DNA from: JBDRGD01 sp043818095
GTDB taxonomy: Bacteria; Chloroflexota; Dehalococcoidia; Dehalococcoidales; RBG-16-60-22
Direction of reading: 5' to 3'
Length of the DNA stretch: 14,134 bases
Assembly (NCBI GenBank): GCA_043818095.1
Contig: JBDRGD010000019.1
Span: 1-14,134, forward strand
A program made the translations under genes and the position numbers. A model generated the notes under the pieces. That model was not told the origin of the DNA and did no database searches. It saw nothing but the letters and a program-made list of their open reading frames with translations. Shown here piece by piece: positions 1 to 8,011 of the stretch. Every line of letters starts with the position of its first letter. Within the stretch, counting starts at the first letter, position 1.

Positions 1-2335
1 CGCCCTCACCATGTTCCCCTACACTTCCGGGGACCTGCACATCGGTCACTGGTACCCCATGGCGCCCTCGGACGTGCACGCCCGCTACAAGCGGATGCGC
101 GGCTTCAACGTGCTGCACCCCATGGGCTTCGACGCCTTCGGCCTGCCCGCGGAGAACGCCGCCATCAAGCGGGGCATCCACCCCTTCACCTGGACGATGC
201 AGAACATCGAAAACATGCGCCGCCAGCTCAAGAGCATCGGCGCCATCTACGACTGGAGCCGGGAGGTCATCACCTGCGTCCCCGAGTACTACCAGTGGAC
301 GCAGTGGTTTTTCCTCAAGCTTTACGAAGCCGGGCTGGCCTACCGCGGCAAGGCCCCGGTCAACTGGTGCCCCCAGTGCCAGACCGTCCTCGCCAACGAG
401 CAGGTCATCGGCGAGGGCATCTGCGAGCGCTGCGAGACCCCGGTCACGAGGCGCGACCTGGAGCAGTGGTTCTTCCGCATCACCCGCTATGCCGATGAGT
501 TGATGCAGCACGAGGGCATCGACTGGCCGGAGCGCATTAAAATCATGCAGCGCAACTGGGTGGGGAAAAGCTACGGCACCGAGATATCCTTTGCCCTCGA
601 CCACTCCAACGTGGCGGAAAAGGAAATCAGGGTGTTCACCACCCGCCCCGACACCGCCTACGGCGTGACCTTCATGGTGCTCGCGCCGGAGCACCCGCTG
701 GTGACCAGGCTGACCGCCCCGGACAAGAAGGCGGAGGTGGAAGCCTACATCCTCAAGTCCCGCCGCCAGAGCGAGATTGAGCGCCTCTCCACGGAAAAAG
801 AGAAGGACGGCGTGTTCCTCGGCGCCACCTGCACCAATCGGCTGAACGGCGAAGAGGTGCAGATATGGATTGCCGACTACGTGCTGCTGAGCTACGGCAC
901 CGGCTGCGTGATGGGCGTCCCCGCCCACGACGAGCGCGATTTCGCTTTCGCCAGGAAATATAACATCCCCGTCCGCGTCGTCATCGCCCCGCCGGACTGG
1001 AAAGGGGAAGCGCTGCGGGAAGCCTACATTGAGCCGGGCGTGATGGTGAACTCGGGAAAGTTCAACGGCATCCCCAGCGCGGAGGGCATCGACGCCATTT
1101 CCGCCTACCTTGAGGAAAAGGGGTGGGGCAAGAAGACGGTCAGCTACAAGCTGCGCGACTGGCTGATATCCCGCCAGCGCTACTGGGGAGCGCCCATCCC
1201 CATGATTTACTGCGAGAAATGCGGCATGGTCCCCGTGCCGGAGAAAGACCTGCCCGTCCTGCTGCCCGAGGACGCCGAGTTCAAGCCTACCGGCGAGTCC
1301 CCGTTGAAGTACAACGAGGGCTTCGTGAACACCGCCTGTCCTAACTGCGGCGGGCCGGCCAAGCGGGAAACGGACACGATGGACACCTTCATGTGCTCCT
1401 CATGGTATTTCCTGCGCTACTGCAGTCCGGGAAGCAAGGATGCCGCTTTCGACGAGCGGATGAAATACTGGATGCCCGTCGACCTCTACACGGGCGGCGC
1501 GGAGCACGCCGTGATGCACCTGCTCTACGCGCGCTTCTTCGTCAAGGCGATACGGGACATCGGGCTGGTGAACTTCGGCGAGCCGTTTAAAAAGCTCTTC
1601 AACCAGGGCATCATCATCTCCGGCAAGGGAAAGATGAGCAAGTCCAAGGGGAACGTGGTCAACCCCGACGATTACGTGCACGAGCTGGGCGCCGACGCGG
1701 TGCGGGCCTACATGATGTTCATCGCGCCCTGGGACCAGGGCGGGGAATGGAATGACGCCGGCATCAGCGGCATCAGCCGCTGGCTGAACCGGGTCTGGAC
1801 GCTGGTGCTGGATAGTTACCAGCCGAAATCGGTTTCCGGGCAGGCGGAGAAAGACCTCGCCCGCATCACCCACCAGACCATCCGCAAGGTCACGGCAGAC
1901 ATGGAGAACATCCACTTCAACACGATGATTGCCGCCCTCATGGAGTTGACCAACTACCTGCAGGACGTCCAGAAAGTAGGGAGCGTTTCCGCGGAAGCCT
2001 GGGCGCAATCCGTGGAAAAACTGGTTCTGCTGCTGGCGCCCACCGCCCCCCACCTCACCGAGCAGCTCTGGCAGGAAATCGGCCGGGAATACAGCATCCA
2101 CAACCAGGCATGGCCCGGCTGGGACGATTCCCTGGCCCGGGAAGAGACGATTACCCTGGTGCTCCAGGTCAACGGCAAGGTGCGCGACAAGATTGACGTC
2201 CCGGTGGCGGTCAGCGAGGACGAGGCGAAGAAGCTGGCAACCTCGTCCGCGAAGGTGCAGGCGCACACGAACGGGATGAACCTCGTCAAGGTAATCTACG
2301 TGCCGGGCAAGCTGGTAAACATCGTCGTGAAATAA
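1..2335 (+). CDS. leuS: Leucyl-tRNA synthetase (5'-truncated by window edge)
   Basis: Class I aminoacyl-tRNA synthetase that charges tRNA-Leu in the cytoplasm. The reading frame is open to the left edge (codons for A-L-T precede the first ATG at 11), and that ATG lies inside the conserved segment just before the HIGH motif. The true start is therefore outside the window, with roughly 40 N-terminal residues missing by comparison with E. coli LeuRS. Counting from the ATG at 11: HIGH motif at residues 10-13; a zinc-binding insertion with C120, C123, C138, C141; the CP1 editing domain with TTRPDT at 210-215 and VPAHDERD at 303-310, whose D307 matches the editing aspartate; a second Cys pair set at C401/C404 and C443/C446; KMSKS at 541-545; then the anticodon-binding and C-terminal domains. 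The frame is intact to TAA. It is followed after 3 nt by proC, so the two are probably co-transcribed. Confidence 0.98.
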   Translation, partial: ALTMFPYTSGDLHIGHWYPMAPSDVHARYKRMRGFNVLHPMGFDAFGLPAENAAIKRGIHPFTWTMQNIENMRRQLKSIGAIYDWSREVITCVPEYYQWTQWFFLKLYEAGLAYRGKAPVNWCPQCQTVLANEQVIGEGICERCETPVTRRDLEQWFFRITRYADELMQHEGIDWPERIKIMQRNWVGKSYGTEISFALDHSNVAEKEIRVFTTRPDTAYGVTFMVLAPEHPLVTRLTAPDKKAEVEAYILKSRRQSEIERLSTEKEKDGVFLGATCTNRLNGEEVQIWIADYVLLSYGTGCVMGVPAHDERDFAFARKYNIPVRVVIAPPDWKGEALREAYIEPGVMVNSGKFNGIPSAEGIDAISAYLEEKGWGKKTVSYKLRDWLISRQRYWGAPIPMIYCEKCGMVPVPEKDLPVLLPEDAEFKPTGESPLKYNEGFVNTACPNCGGPAKRETDTMDTFMCSSWYFLRYCSPGSKDAAFDERMKYWMPVDLYTGGAEHAVMHLLYARFFVKAIRDIGLVNFGEPFKKLFNQGIIISGKGKMSKSKGNVVNPDDYVHELGADAVRAYMMFIAPWDQGGEWNDAGISGISRWLNRVWTLVLDSYQPKSVSGQAEKDLARITHQTIRKVTADMENIHFNTMIAALMELTNYLQDVQKVGSVSAEAWAQSVEKLVLLLAPTAPHLTEQLWQEIGREYSIHNQAWPGWDDSLAREETITLVLQVNGKVRDKIDVPVAVSEDEAKKLATSSAKVQAHTNGMNLVKVIYVPGKLVNIVVK

Positions 2336-2338
2336 ACA

Positions 2339-3139
2339 ATGAAGATAGCTTTTATCGGCGGGGGTAACATGGGGGAAGCGCTAATCGCTTCCCTGCTGAG
2401 CAGGGGAGTGAGCGCCCCGGAGGACATCATTGCCAGCGATATCAGTGAAAGCCGCTGTCGTTACCTGGAGGAGCGTTACCGCATCGCCACCACCAGCGAT
2501 AACCGCGCCGCCGTGGCGGGACGGGACATGGTGGTGCTGGCGGTCAAGCCCCAGGTATTACCCGGGGTCATGGTCGGCCTTAAGGGGGCGCTGAAGCCCG
2601 CACAGCTGGTCCTCTCAATAATCGCCGGGGCGACCGTCAAGACGCTGGTAGAGGGTCTGGGACACCGGGCCGTCGTCCGCGTCATGCCCAACACGCCGGC
2701 GCAGATAGACGAGGGCATCAGCGTCTGGACGACGACGGACGCGGTCACCCCGCAGCAGCGCGAGCTGGCGGGCAAGGTCCTCGGCGTGACCGGCGAGGAA
2801 ATCTACGTCCCGGATGAAGCCCTGCTGGACATGGCCACCGCAGTCAGCGGCTCCGGACCGGCCTATTTCTTCTACTTCGTGGAGGCCCTCGCGGACGCCG
2901 CCGCGGACATCGGCCTGCCCCCGGACATCGCCGCCCGGCTGGTCATGCAGACGTTCCTCGGCTCCGCGCACCTCCTCCAGAAGTCCGGCAAAACACCCGC
3001 CGAACTGCGGAAAGCGGTCACCTCCCCCGGCGGCACCACCGCCGCCGCCCTGCAGGCGCTGGAGCAGGGGCAATTCCCCGCCCTGGTAACGCGGGCGGTC
3101 CGGGCGGCCTTACGGCGGGCTCAGGAACTGGGGAGGTAA
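2339..3139 (+). CDS. proC: Pyrroline-5-carboxylate reductase
   Basis: Catalyses the last step of proline synthesis, the NAD(P)H-dependent reduction of pyrroline-5-carboxylate to proline, in the cytoplasm. The 266-residue protein has the usual family length. An N-terminal Rossmann fold carries the dinucleotide-binding motif GGGNMG at residues 7-12, followed by VVLAVKPQ near 65-72 and RVMPNTPAQIDEG at 114-126. The C-terminal helical dimerisation domain has the family signature starting SGSGPAYFFYF at 170-180 and the segment VTSPGGTTAAAL at 227-238. The start lies 3 nt after the leuS stop with no strong Shine-Dalgarno sequence, so translational coupling to leuS is likely (inference). Confidence 0.97.
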   Translation: MKIAFIGGGNMGEALIASLLSRGVSAPEDIIASDISESRCRYLEERYRIATTSDNRAAVAGRDMVVLAVKPQVLPGVMVGLKGALKPAQLVLSIIAGATVKTLVEGLGHRAVVRVMPNTPAQIDEGISVWTTTDAVTPQQRELAGKVLGVTGEEIYVPDEALLDMATAVSGSGPAYFFYFVEALADAAADIGLPPDIAARLVMQTFLGSAHLLQKSGKTPAELRKAVTSPGGTTAAALQALEQGQFPALVTRAVRAALRRAQELGR

Positions 3140-3143
3140 TCGG

Positions 3144-3383
3144 ATGACTATCTTTTTCCAGGTAGTCCGGCTTTTCTGCCAGTTCCTGTCCCTGGCAATC
3201 TTCCTGCGGGCGATTATCTCCTGGTTTTCGCCCTACCCCAATACGCTGACCATCCTGCTGGACCGCATCACGGAGCCGTTTTTGCGGCCGCTACGCCGCA
3301 TTATCCCCCTTGCCGGGAACACCGATTTCACGCCCCTGGTGGCGATTATCGTGCTCCAGCTCATCGTCTATCTTCTCCCCTGA
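3144..3383 (+). CDS. YggT-family membrane protein
   Basis: Small integral membrane protein of 79 residues with two hydrophobic segments (about residues 3-27 and 64-78). They flank the conserved YggT core, here ISWFSP followed by ITEPFLRPLRRIIP and a DFTPLVA motif. The family is widespread in bacteria and is often found near division or proline genes. Its exact role is unsettled, with links proposed to osmotic stress, membrane insertion and, in plastids, nucleoid or cytochrome functions. A strong ribosome site (GGGGAGG, 3130-3136) overlaps the proC stop, and the ATG is 4 nt past that stop. It looks like the last gene of leuS-proC-yggT. No GC-rich intrinsic terminator is seen after it. Confidence 0.9.
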   Translation: MTIFFQVVRLFCQFLSLAIFLRAIISWFSPYPNTLTILLDRITEPFLRPLRRIIPLAGNTDFTPLVAIIVLQLIVYLLP

Positions 3384-3403
3384 TTCCACGCCACAGCACT
3401 GTT

Positions 3404-3437
3404 TACTGAATTATTACAATATTTAAATCATTCAGTA
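3404..3437. promoter_or_regulatory. 34-bp imperfect palindrome, candidate operator
   Basis: Two 17-base halves are inverted complements at 14 of 17 positions. The outer 8 bp on each side are perfect (TACTGAAT at 3404-3411, ATTCAGTA at 3430-3437). It is AT-rich with no following T-run, so it resembles a dimeric-repressor binding site more than a terminator. Its right end touches the -35 hexamer of the next promoter. The GbsR/MarR-type regulator immediately downstream is the obvious candidate ligand (inference). Confidence 0.65.
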
Positions 3438-3466
3438 TTGACAAAACGTTCTTAATTTATTATAAT
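3438..3466 (+). promoter_or_regulatory. Consensus sigma-70 promoter of the regulator/ABC operon
   Basis: Perfect -35 TTGACA (3438-3443), a 17-bp spacer and perfect -10 TATAAT (3461-3466). The expected transcription start is about 3473, giving a leader of roughly 27 nt to the ATG at 3500. A perfect-consensus promoter next to a palindrome fits a strong promoter held down by a repressor. Confidence 0.88.
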
Positions 3467-3488
3467 GTGGTCTGTGCCTGATATGTGC

Positions 3489-3493
3489 GGAGA
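3489..3493 (+). promoter_or_regulatory. Ribosome binding site deciding the regulator start
   Basis: GGAGA lies 6 nt before the ATG at 3500. An in-frame GTG at 3485 would be upstream of this site and has no Shine-Dalgarno sequence of its own, so the ATG at 3500 is preferred. Confidence 0.7.
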
Positions 3494-3499
3494 CAGCAG

Positions 3500-3979
3500 A
3501 TGACCCTGAACCAGGTAGGGAAGCATAAAGCCTTCGTGGAAGAGGTGGGCGTAATCTTCGAACAGACCGGGCTGTCCCGCATGGCCGGGCGGATTTTCGG
3601 CTGGCTCCTGATTGCGGAACCACCCCACCAGTCCACCGCCCAGCTTGCCGAGGAGCTGGTAGCGAGCAAGGCGTCCATCAGCACAATGACCCGGCTGCTC
3701 ATCCGCACCAACCTTATCGAGAAGGTCTGTCTGCCCGGCGTCCGGCAGGATTATTTCCGTCTCCGCGGTGACGCCTGGCGGCACATTATCCGGCACGGCC
3801 TGCAGGATGAAATCAGCCTTTTCCGGAATCTGGCCGAGCACGGCCTGGCTTTATCCAGCGCCCCCGCTTTCAGCCGCGAGCGCCTTAAGGAAATGCGTGA
3901 CATCTACACCTTCCTGGAGCAGGAATTCCCGGCGCTGGTCAATCACTGGGAAAAGAAAACACGGCGGTCAACCCGCTGA
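3500..3979 (+). CDS. GbsR/MarR-type winged-helix transcriptional regulator
   Basis: DNA-binding regulator of 159 residues when started at the ATG at 3500. It resembles the GbsR-like branch of the MarR superfamily: a hallmark segment GLSRMAGRIFGWLLIAEPP spans residues 24-42, followed by a helix-turn-helix (about 45-70) with ASKASISTMTRLL. The wing region includes LPGVRQDYFRLRG at 78-90. The C-terminal part is helical and probably dimerises. It is the first gene of the operon, starts close behind a strong promoter with an adjoining palindrome, and is followed after 14 nt by the membrane-fusion protein gene. It most likely controls its own operon in response to an exported substrate or to membrane stress; the inducer cannot be read from the sequence. 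A GTG at 3485 would add five residues. Confidence 0.88.
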   Translation: MTLNQVGKHKAFVEEVGVIFEQTGLSRMAGRIFGWLLIAEPPHQSTAQLAEELVASKASISTMTRLLIRTNLIEKVCLPGVRQDYFRLRGDAWRHIIRHGLQDEISLFRNLAEHGLALSSAPAFSRERLKEMRDIYTFLEQEFPALVNHWEKKTRRSTR

Positions 3980-3980
3980 C

Positions 3981-3986
3981 GGGAGG
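3981..3986 (+). promoter_or_regulatory. Ribosome binding site deciding the MFP start
   Basis: GGGAGG lies 7 nt before the ATG at 3994. An in-frame TTG at 3988 is only 1 nt from this site and is too close to be used, so translation should begin at 3994. Confidence 0.75.
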
Positions 3987-3993
3987 CTTGTCC

Positions 3994-5478
3994 ATGCAAA
4001 AGAGGAGCGTCACCGGCATCATCCTAATCGGTCTCCTTGTTCTCATTTTTACGTCGTGCTCCGGCGGCACTACCACGAATACGGAAGCACCGCTCGCCAA
4101 GGTGACGCGGGGTGACCTGACACTGATTGTCTCCGGGAGCGGCAACATCAAGCCCGTTCAGGAGGTCAACCTGGCCTTTCCCGGCGCCGGCAGGGTAGCC
4201 CGCGTCTTCGTGGAGGAAGGTGACCAGGTAAAGGCGGGGGACAAGCTCGCCCAGCTGGACACCGGCGCCCTGCAGCTGGCACGGGACCAGGCGCAGGTCT
4301 CCTGGAAACAGGCGGGGGTCTCCCTGACCCAGGCGAAGCTGGCGGAAATCACCGCCGCGAACACCCTCCGGAAGACCCGGGAGAGCCAGGACACGCTGGA
4401 GCTGGCACTGCTGAAAGCTAAAATCGATGTAGATTCCGCCAGGTTCAACCTGGAACAGACCACCGCTAAGTACACTCGCTCGGATATCCGCATCGCCCAG
4501 GCGGACGTCGATGACGCCCAGCGCTACGTGGATTACATCCTGGAAAAGCTGGAGAACTACCAGCCCAACACGGATGAAGGCTATACGGGGCCGGTCACGG
4601 ATACCGAGGGCTTTAAGGTCTGGCAGGAGCGCCTGGTCCAGGCCCAGGCAAGGTTGCAGAACGCCAGGGACACCCTGGACGCCCTGCTGGGCCAGTCCGA
4701 CCCCCTGGAAGTCAGTATCAAGAAACAGCAACTGGAAGCGGCGCAGATGTCGGTAACCCAGGCGCAGCAGAACCTGACGGACCTCGCCGATGACATCGCC
4801 TTCACTGAGGCGCAGCTGGAAGCCGCCGGGGAAACCACCGCACAGGCGGAAACATCCGTGGCATTCGCCCGGCAGTCCCTCGCCCAGGCGCAGCAGCAGC
4901 TGGATGAAGCCACCATCACCGCCCCCTTCGCCGGGGTAGTCGCCAGCGTAGGCGCCAAGGAGGACGAGCGGATCACCAGCGCCAACACCATCGTGCACCT
5001 CATGGACACCGGCACCCTGGAACTGGTGGTCGAGATGGACGAGATTGACATCCCTAACGTCGCATCGGGTCAGGAAGCCAACATCGACGTCGACGCCCTG
5101 CCCGACACCGCTTTCTCCGGCGAGGTGGTCTACGTGTATCCCGTGCCGTTCGAGTCCGGCGGCATTGTCCTTTTCAACACCAAGATAGAGATAAACATCC
5201 CGCCCGGTTCTCCGCTGCGGGTCGGCATGAGCGCTACCGCGGACATCATCACGGCAAAGAGGACGGACGTCCTCCAGGTACCCAGCCGCGCCGTCTATCG
5301 GGACGATAACGGCCAGTATCTGGTCAAGGTCCGGGAAAACGACCAGGATGTGGAGAAACCGGTGGTCCCCGGCATTGATAACGGCATCATGGCGGAAATT
5401 GTCAGCGGGCTCAGCGAAGGCGAGACGGTTGTAGTCGAAACCAGACCGCGCCAGCAACAGGGCCTCTCATTCTTCTAG
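3994..5478 (+). CDS. HlyD/MacA-type membrane-fusion lipoprotein of an ABC exporter
   Basis: Extracytoplasmic adaptor of a MacAB/YknXYZ-like export system, 494 residues from the ATG at 3994. A signal peptide (residues 1-21, KR-rich then hydrophobic) ends in a lipobox FTSC with C22 as the probable lipidated cysteine. A first biotinyl-lipoyl half domain covers about 35-90 (GAGRVARVFVEEGDQVKAGD). A very long helical hairpin rich in A/Q/L heptads spans about 93-305, broken by a loop around 186-206. The second lipoyl half starts at ATITAPFAGVVASV (306-319), followed by the beta-barrel (about 340-420) and a membrane-proximal domain with LQVPSRAVYRDDNG. E. coli MacA is about 370 residues, so the extra length is mostly coiled coil. 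The gene lies 14 nt after the regulator and 14 nt before the ATPase, clearly in one operon. The substrate is unknown. Confidence 0.93.
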   Translation: MQKRSVTGIILIGLLVLIFTSCSGGTTTNTEAPLAKVTRGDLTLIVSGSGNIKPVQEVNLAFPGAGRVARVFVEEGDQVKAGDKLAQLDTGALQLARDQAQVSWKQAGVSLTQAKLAEITAANTLRKTRESQDTLELALLKAKIDVDSARFNLEQTTAKYTRSDIRIAQADVDDAQRYVDYILEKLENYQPNTDEGYTGPVTDTEGFKVWQERLVQAQARLQNARDTLDALLGQSDPLEVSIKKQQLEAAQMSVTQAQQNLTDLADDIAFTEAQLEAAGETTAQAETSVAFARQSLAQAQQQLDEATITAPFAGVVASVGAKEDERITSANTIVHLMDTGTLELVVEMDEIDIPNVASGQEANIDVDALPDTAFSGEVVYVYPVPFESGGIVLFNTKIEINIPPGSPLRVGMSATADIITAKRTDVLQVPSRAVYRDDNGQYLVKVRENDQDVEKPVVPGIDNGIMAEIVSGLSEGETVVVETRPRQQQGLSFF

Positions 5479-5492
5479 GGGACGGGGGCAGC

Positions 5493-6215
5493 ATGATTAA
5501 ACTGGATAAGGTCAGCAAGACGTACCACATGGGCAAGGTGGAAGTGCCCGCGCTACGGGACGTGTCTCTCTCCGTGGACAAGGGAGAAATGGTGGCCCTC
5601 ATCGGCTCATCGGGCTCGGGGAAGTCCACCCTGATGAACATCATCGGCTGCCTGGACAATCCCACTTCCGGCCAATATTTACTGGACGGGTCTGATGTCA
5701 GCCGCCTGAACGATAACCAGCTGGCGGTCATCCGCAACAAGAAATTCGGTTTCGTCTTCCAGGACTTTAACCTCCTCACCCGCATGCCCGCCGTGGGCAA
5801 CGTGGAGCTCCCCCTGGTCTACAGCGGCATCCGCGGGAAACACCAGCTGGCGCTGGAGGCCCTGGAGAAAGTCAACCTGGGGGGGAGGGCCAGGCACCGC
5901 CCCACCGAGCTCTCCGGCGGCGAACAGCAACGCGTGGCGATTGCCCGGGCACTGGTCAACAAACCAGAGCTTATCCTGGCTGATGAACCTACCGGGAACC
6001 TGGATAGCGCCGTCACCGAGGAGATTATCAACCTTTTCGGCCAGCTCAATGCGGAAGGCATTACCATTATCCTGGTCACCCATGAGATGGACATCGCCGA
6101 GCGGGCCAAGCGCATTATCCTCCTCAAGGACGGAGAGGTTATCAGCGACGAGAAACACACGCCCCGGAACGGAGCGCTGAACAAGAGCAAGGGGATGAAA
6201 CGTGAAATTTCTTGA
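5493..6215 (+). CDS. MacB/LolD-type ABC transporter ATP-binding protein
   Basis: Cytoplasmic nucleotide-binding subunit of 240 residues that should power the adjacent MacB-type permease. It has all the motifs of an active ABC ATPase: Walker A GSSGSGKST at residues 38-46, Q-loop in FVFQDFNLL (around 86-94), signature LSGGEQQ at 140-146, Walker B with catalytic D164-E165 in LILADEPTGNLDS, and H-loop His197 in LVTHEMD. The ADEPTGNLD form and the overall layout are typical of the MacB/LolD/FtsE-like class. The 3' end overlaps the permease start by 14 nt, indicating translational coupling. The ATG at 5493 follows a weak G-rich ribosome site. Confidence 0.96.
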   Translation: MIKLDKVSKTYHMGKVEVPALRDVSLSVDKGEMVALIGSSGSGKSTLMNIIGCLDNPTSGQYLLDGSDVSRLNDNQLAVIRNKKFGFVFQDFNLLTRMPAVGNVELPLVYSGIRGKHQLALEALEKVNLGGRARHRPTELSGGEQQRVAIARALVNKPELILADEPTGNLDSAVTEEIINLFGQLNAEGITIILVTHEMDIAERAKRIILLKDGEVISDEKHTPRNGALNKSKGMKREIS

Positions 6216-7452
6216 TTCCATAGTTATCGCCATCAGGTCCCTCCTCGCCAATAAGCTGCGCACCTCGCTGACGATGCTCGGCGTGATTATCGGCGTCGGC
6301 TCGGTCATCACGCTGATGTCGGTAGGAAGGGGAGCGGAGGCTTCCATCACGGACACCATCGAGGAGCTCGGCTCCAACTCGCTGACCGTCATCTCGCAGA
6401 CGCCCGGCGTTTCCGGCCTGGCTGCCCTGCAATCGGCCACCCCCAGCCTCACCCTGCAGGACGCCGAGGCCATCGCCCAGCGCGTCCCCAACGTGATTTC
6501 CGTGGCTCCCGTCTCCGAGAACTACGTTGATGTCTCTTACGGGGACACCAGCGCCCTGGGCGTCGTGGAGGGCACCACCCCGGACTTTTCCGTGGTCTAC
6601 AGCTATAACACCGTTACCGGGCGTAATATCACCGACCGGGATATCGCCACCCGCGCCACCGTGGTCGTCCTCGGCTCGAAGGTAGCCAATGACCTCTTCG
6701 GCGATGATGACCCCGTAGGCGAGCGGGTAAAAATCAGCGGCAAGCGTTTCACCGTCATCGGCCTGCTGGAGGAAAAGGGGGGCCAGATGGCGGGAGTCAG
6801 CATGGACTCCCTGATTATCGTCCCGATTACCACCTACCAGACCCGGCTCTTCCCCCGGCAGACCACCCGCGGTGAGGAAGCGGTGCAGTCCATCGCCGTC
6901 CAGATTACCGATGTGTCCATGTCCGATACCGTCTCCGCCGACATTGAGGACCTCCTGCGCCAGCGCCACCGCATCGACCCCGGTGACGATGACGACTTCG
7001 CCATCTTTACGCAGGAGCAGATTCTCGGCGCTTTCCAGCAGATTACGGGGATTTTCACCATCATCCTCGGGGCGATTGCCAGCATCTCCCTGGTAGTGGG
7101 GAGCATCGGCATCATGAACATCATGCTCGTCTCCGTCACGGAGCGCACCCGGGAAATCGGCATCCGCAAGGCTGTCGGGGCGAAGCGGCGGGACATCCTC
7201 ATCCAGTTCCTCTTCGAGGCCGCGGTTATCAGTCTCGCCGGAGGCATCATCGGCATCCTCGGCGGGACCTTCCTTTCCATCGCCATCACCCAGTTCAGCG
7301 CCGCCGCGGGTCAGACGCTGCAAACGAAGGTGACCGCGGATATCGTCAGCCTCGCTTTCTCCGTCTCCCTGATCATCGGGCTGGCTTCCGGAATTTACCC
7401 CGCCATGCGGGCGGCGCGTCTCAACCCTATTGACGCCCTGCACTACGGGTAA
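6202..7452 (+). CDS. MacB/FtsX-type ABC transporter permease
   Basis: Membrane subunit of 416 residues with the MacB architecture. A first transmembrane helix (about 20-42, in the segment LRTSLTMLGVIIGVGSV) is followed by a large extracytoplasmic MacB-PCD-like domain (about 43-280). Three more helices lie near 283-308, 335-360 and 380-400. The FtsX-domain signature SVTERTREIGIRKAVGAKRR sits at 311-330, and the C-terminus ends in the family-typical LNPIDALHYG. It should dimerise with the ATPase encoded just before it and engage the membrane-fusion lipoprotein. Such mechanotransmission pumps export peptides, toxins or lipids; the substrate here cannot be told. Translation starts at GTG 6202, inside the ATPase gene, with AAGGGG at 6189-6194 as the ribosome site. 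Confidence 0.95.
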   Translation: MKFLDSIVIAIRSLLANKLRTSLTMLGVIIGVGSVITLMSVGRGAEASITDTIEELGSNSLTVISQTPGVSGLAALQSATPSLTLQDAEAIAQRVPNVISVAPVSENYVDVSYGDTSALGVVEGTTPDFSVVYSYNTVTGRNITDRDIATRATVVVLGSKVANDLFGDDDPVGERVKISGKRFTVIGLLEEKGGQMAGVSMDSLIIVPITTYQTRLFPRQTTRGEEAVQSIAVQITDVSMSDTVSADIEDLLRQRHRIDPGDDDDFAIFTQEQILGAFQQITGIFTIILGAIASISLVVGSIGIMNIMLVSVTERTREIGIRKAVGAKRRDILIQFLFEAAVISLAGGIIGILGGTFLSIAITQFSAAAGQTLQTKVTADIVSLAFSVSLIIGLASGIYPAMRAARLNPIDALHYG

Positions 7453-7467
7453 TAAAATGGGGAAACG

Positions 7468-7950
7468 ATGAACTGGCTGGATATCATCATCATTGTAATT
7501 ATCGCCATCCCCACGGTGGTCGGCCTGAAGATGGGCATCATCAAGGCACTGCTCTCCCTGGCAGGAGTCATCCTGGGCGTCATCCTCGCGGGCAGGTTCT
7601 ACTCCCAGCTGGCCGGCGAGCTGACCTTTATCACGGAGGAAAACCTGGCGAAAATCGTGGCCTTCGCGATTATTTTCCTGGGCATCATGATTATCGCCGG
7701 GGTGGCGGCGGGGATATTAAGCAAGATTGTCTCGATGATGCTGCTGGGATGGGTGAACCACCTGGGCGGGGCGGCTTTCGGTTTCCTGCTGGGCGGAATA
7801 TTCTGCGGCGCCCTGCTGGCCATCTGGGCAAAGTTCCTGGGGACGGGGGCTATCATCGATTCCAGTCTCGCCCCCATCCTGCTGGACAAGTTCCCGTCAG
7901 TCCTGTCACTGCTGCCCGGTGAGTTCGACGCCGTCCGGGACTTTTTCTAG
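7468..7950 (+). CDS. CvpA-family integral membrane protein
   Basis: Hydrophobic 160-residue protein with four predicted membrane segments (about residues 4-20, 27-45, 62-84 and 98-121). The opening resembles CvpA (MNWLDIIIIV, then a GLKMGIIKALLSLAG segment), as does the glycine-rich GGAAFGFLLGG near 100-110. CvpA was named for colicin V production and has since been linked to envelope homeostasis in E. coli; a transport partner has not been settled. The gene begins 15 nt after the permease stop and is followed by an intrinsic terminator, so it is the last gene of the export operon. That placement suggests a role in envelope function alongside the pump (inference). Confidence 0.85.
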   Translation: MNWLDIIIIVIIAIPTVVGLKMGIIKALLSLAGVILGVILAGRFYSQLAGELTFITEENLAKIVAFAIIFLGIMIIAGVAAGILSKIVSMMLLGWVNHLGGAAFGFLLGGIFCGALLAIWAKFLGTGAIIDSSLAPILLDKFPSVLSLLPGEFDAVRDFF

Positions 7951-7959
7951 GTCACACAG

Positions 7960-7990
7960 AAAAGCCCGCAAAGAGCCTCCGCAAGCGGGC
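7960..7990 (-). terminator. Possible terminator of the rsmD-coaD-ferredoxin operon
   Basis: GCCCGC (7964-7969) pairs with GCGGGC (7985-7990). Read on the - strand the stem is followed by TTTT (7963-7960). The stem is only 6 bp with a 15-nt loop and the U-run is short, so this is a weak candidate. It lies beyond the ferredoxin stop in the right direction. Confidence 0.4.
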
Positions 7991-8011
7991 GCCCTCCGCG
8001 GGCCCATCTTT

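Noticed and set aside
1400..2266. Long - strand open frame opposite leuS
   Set aside because: The + strand carries KMSKS and the full synthetase frame; the antisense frame has no recognisable motifs.
3404..3437. Terminator for the leuS-proC-yggT operon
   Set aside because: The palindrome is AT-rich with interior mismatches and no following T-run, and it abuts a -35 element, so an operator is the better reading.
4024..5457. Long - strand open frame of 477 codons opposite the membrane-fusion gene
   Set aside because: It mirrors a clear adaptor protein with signal peptide and domain order. The antisense product is glycine/valine-rich, matches no family I recognise and has no ribosome site; long antisense frames are common in GC-rich genes.
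6142..7443. Long - strand open frame opposite the MacB-type permease
   Set aside because: The product is low-complexity (G, D, E, R rich), and the + strand gene has unmistakable FtsX-domain motifs.
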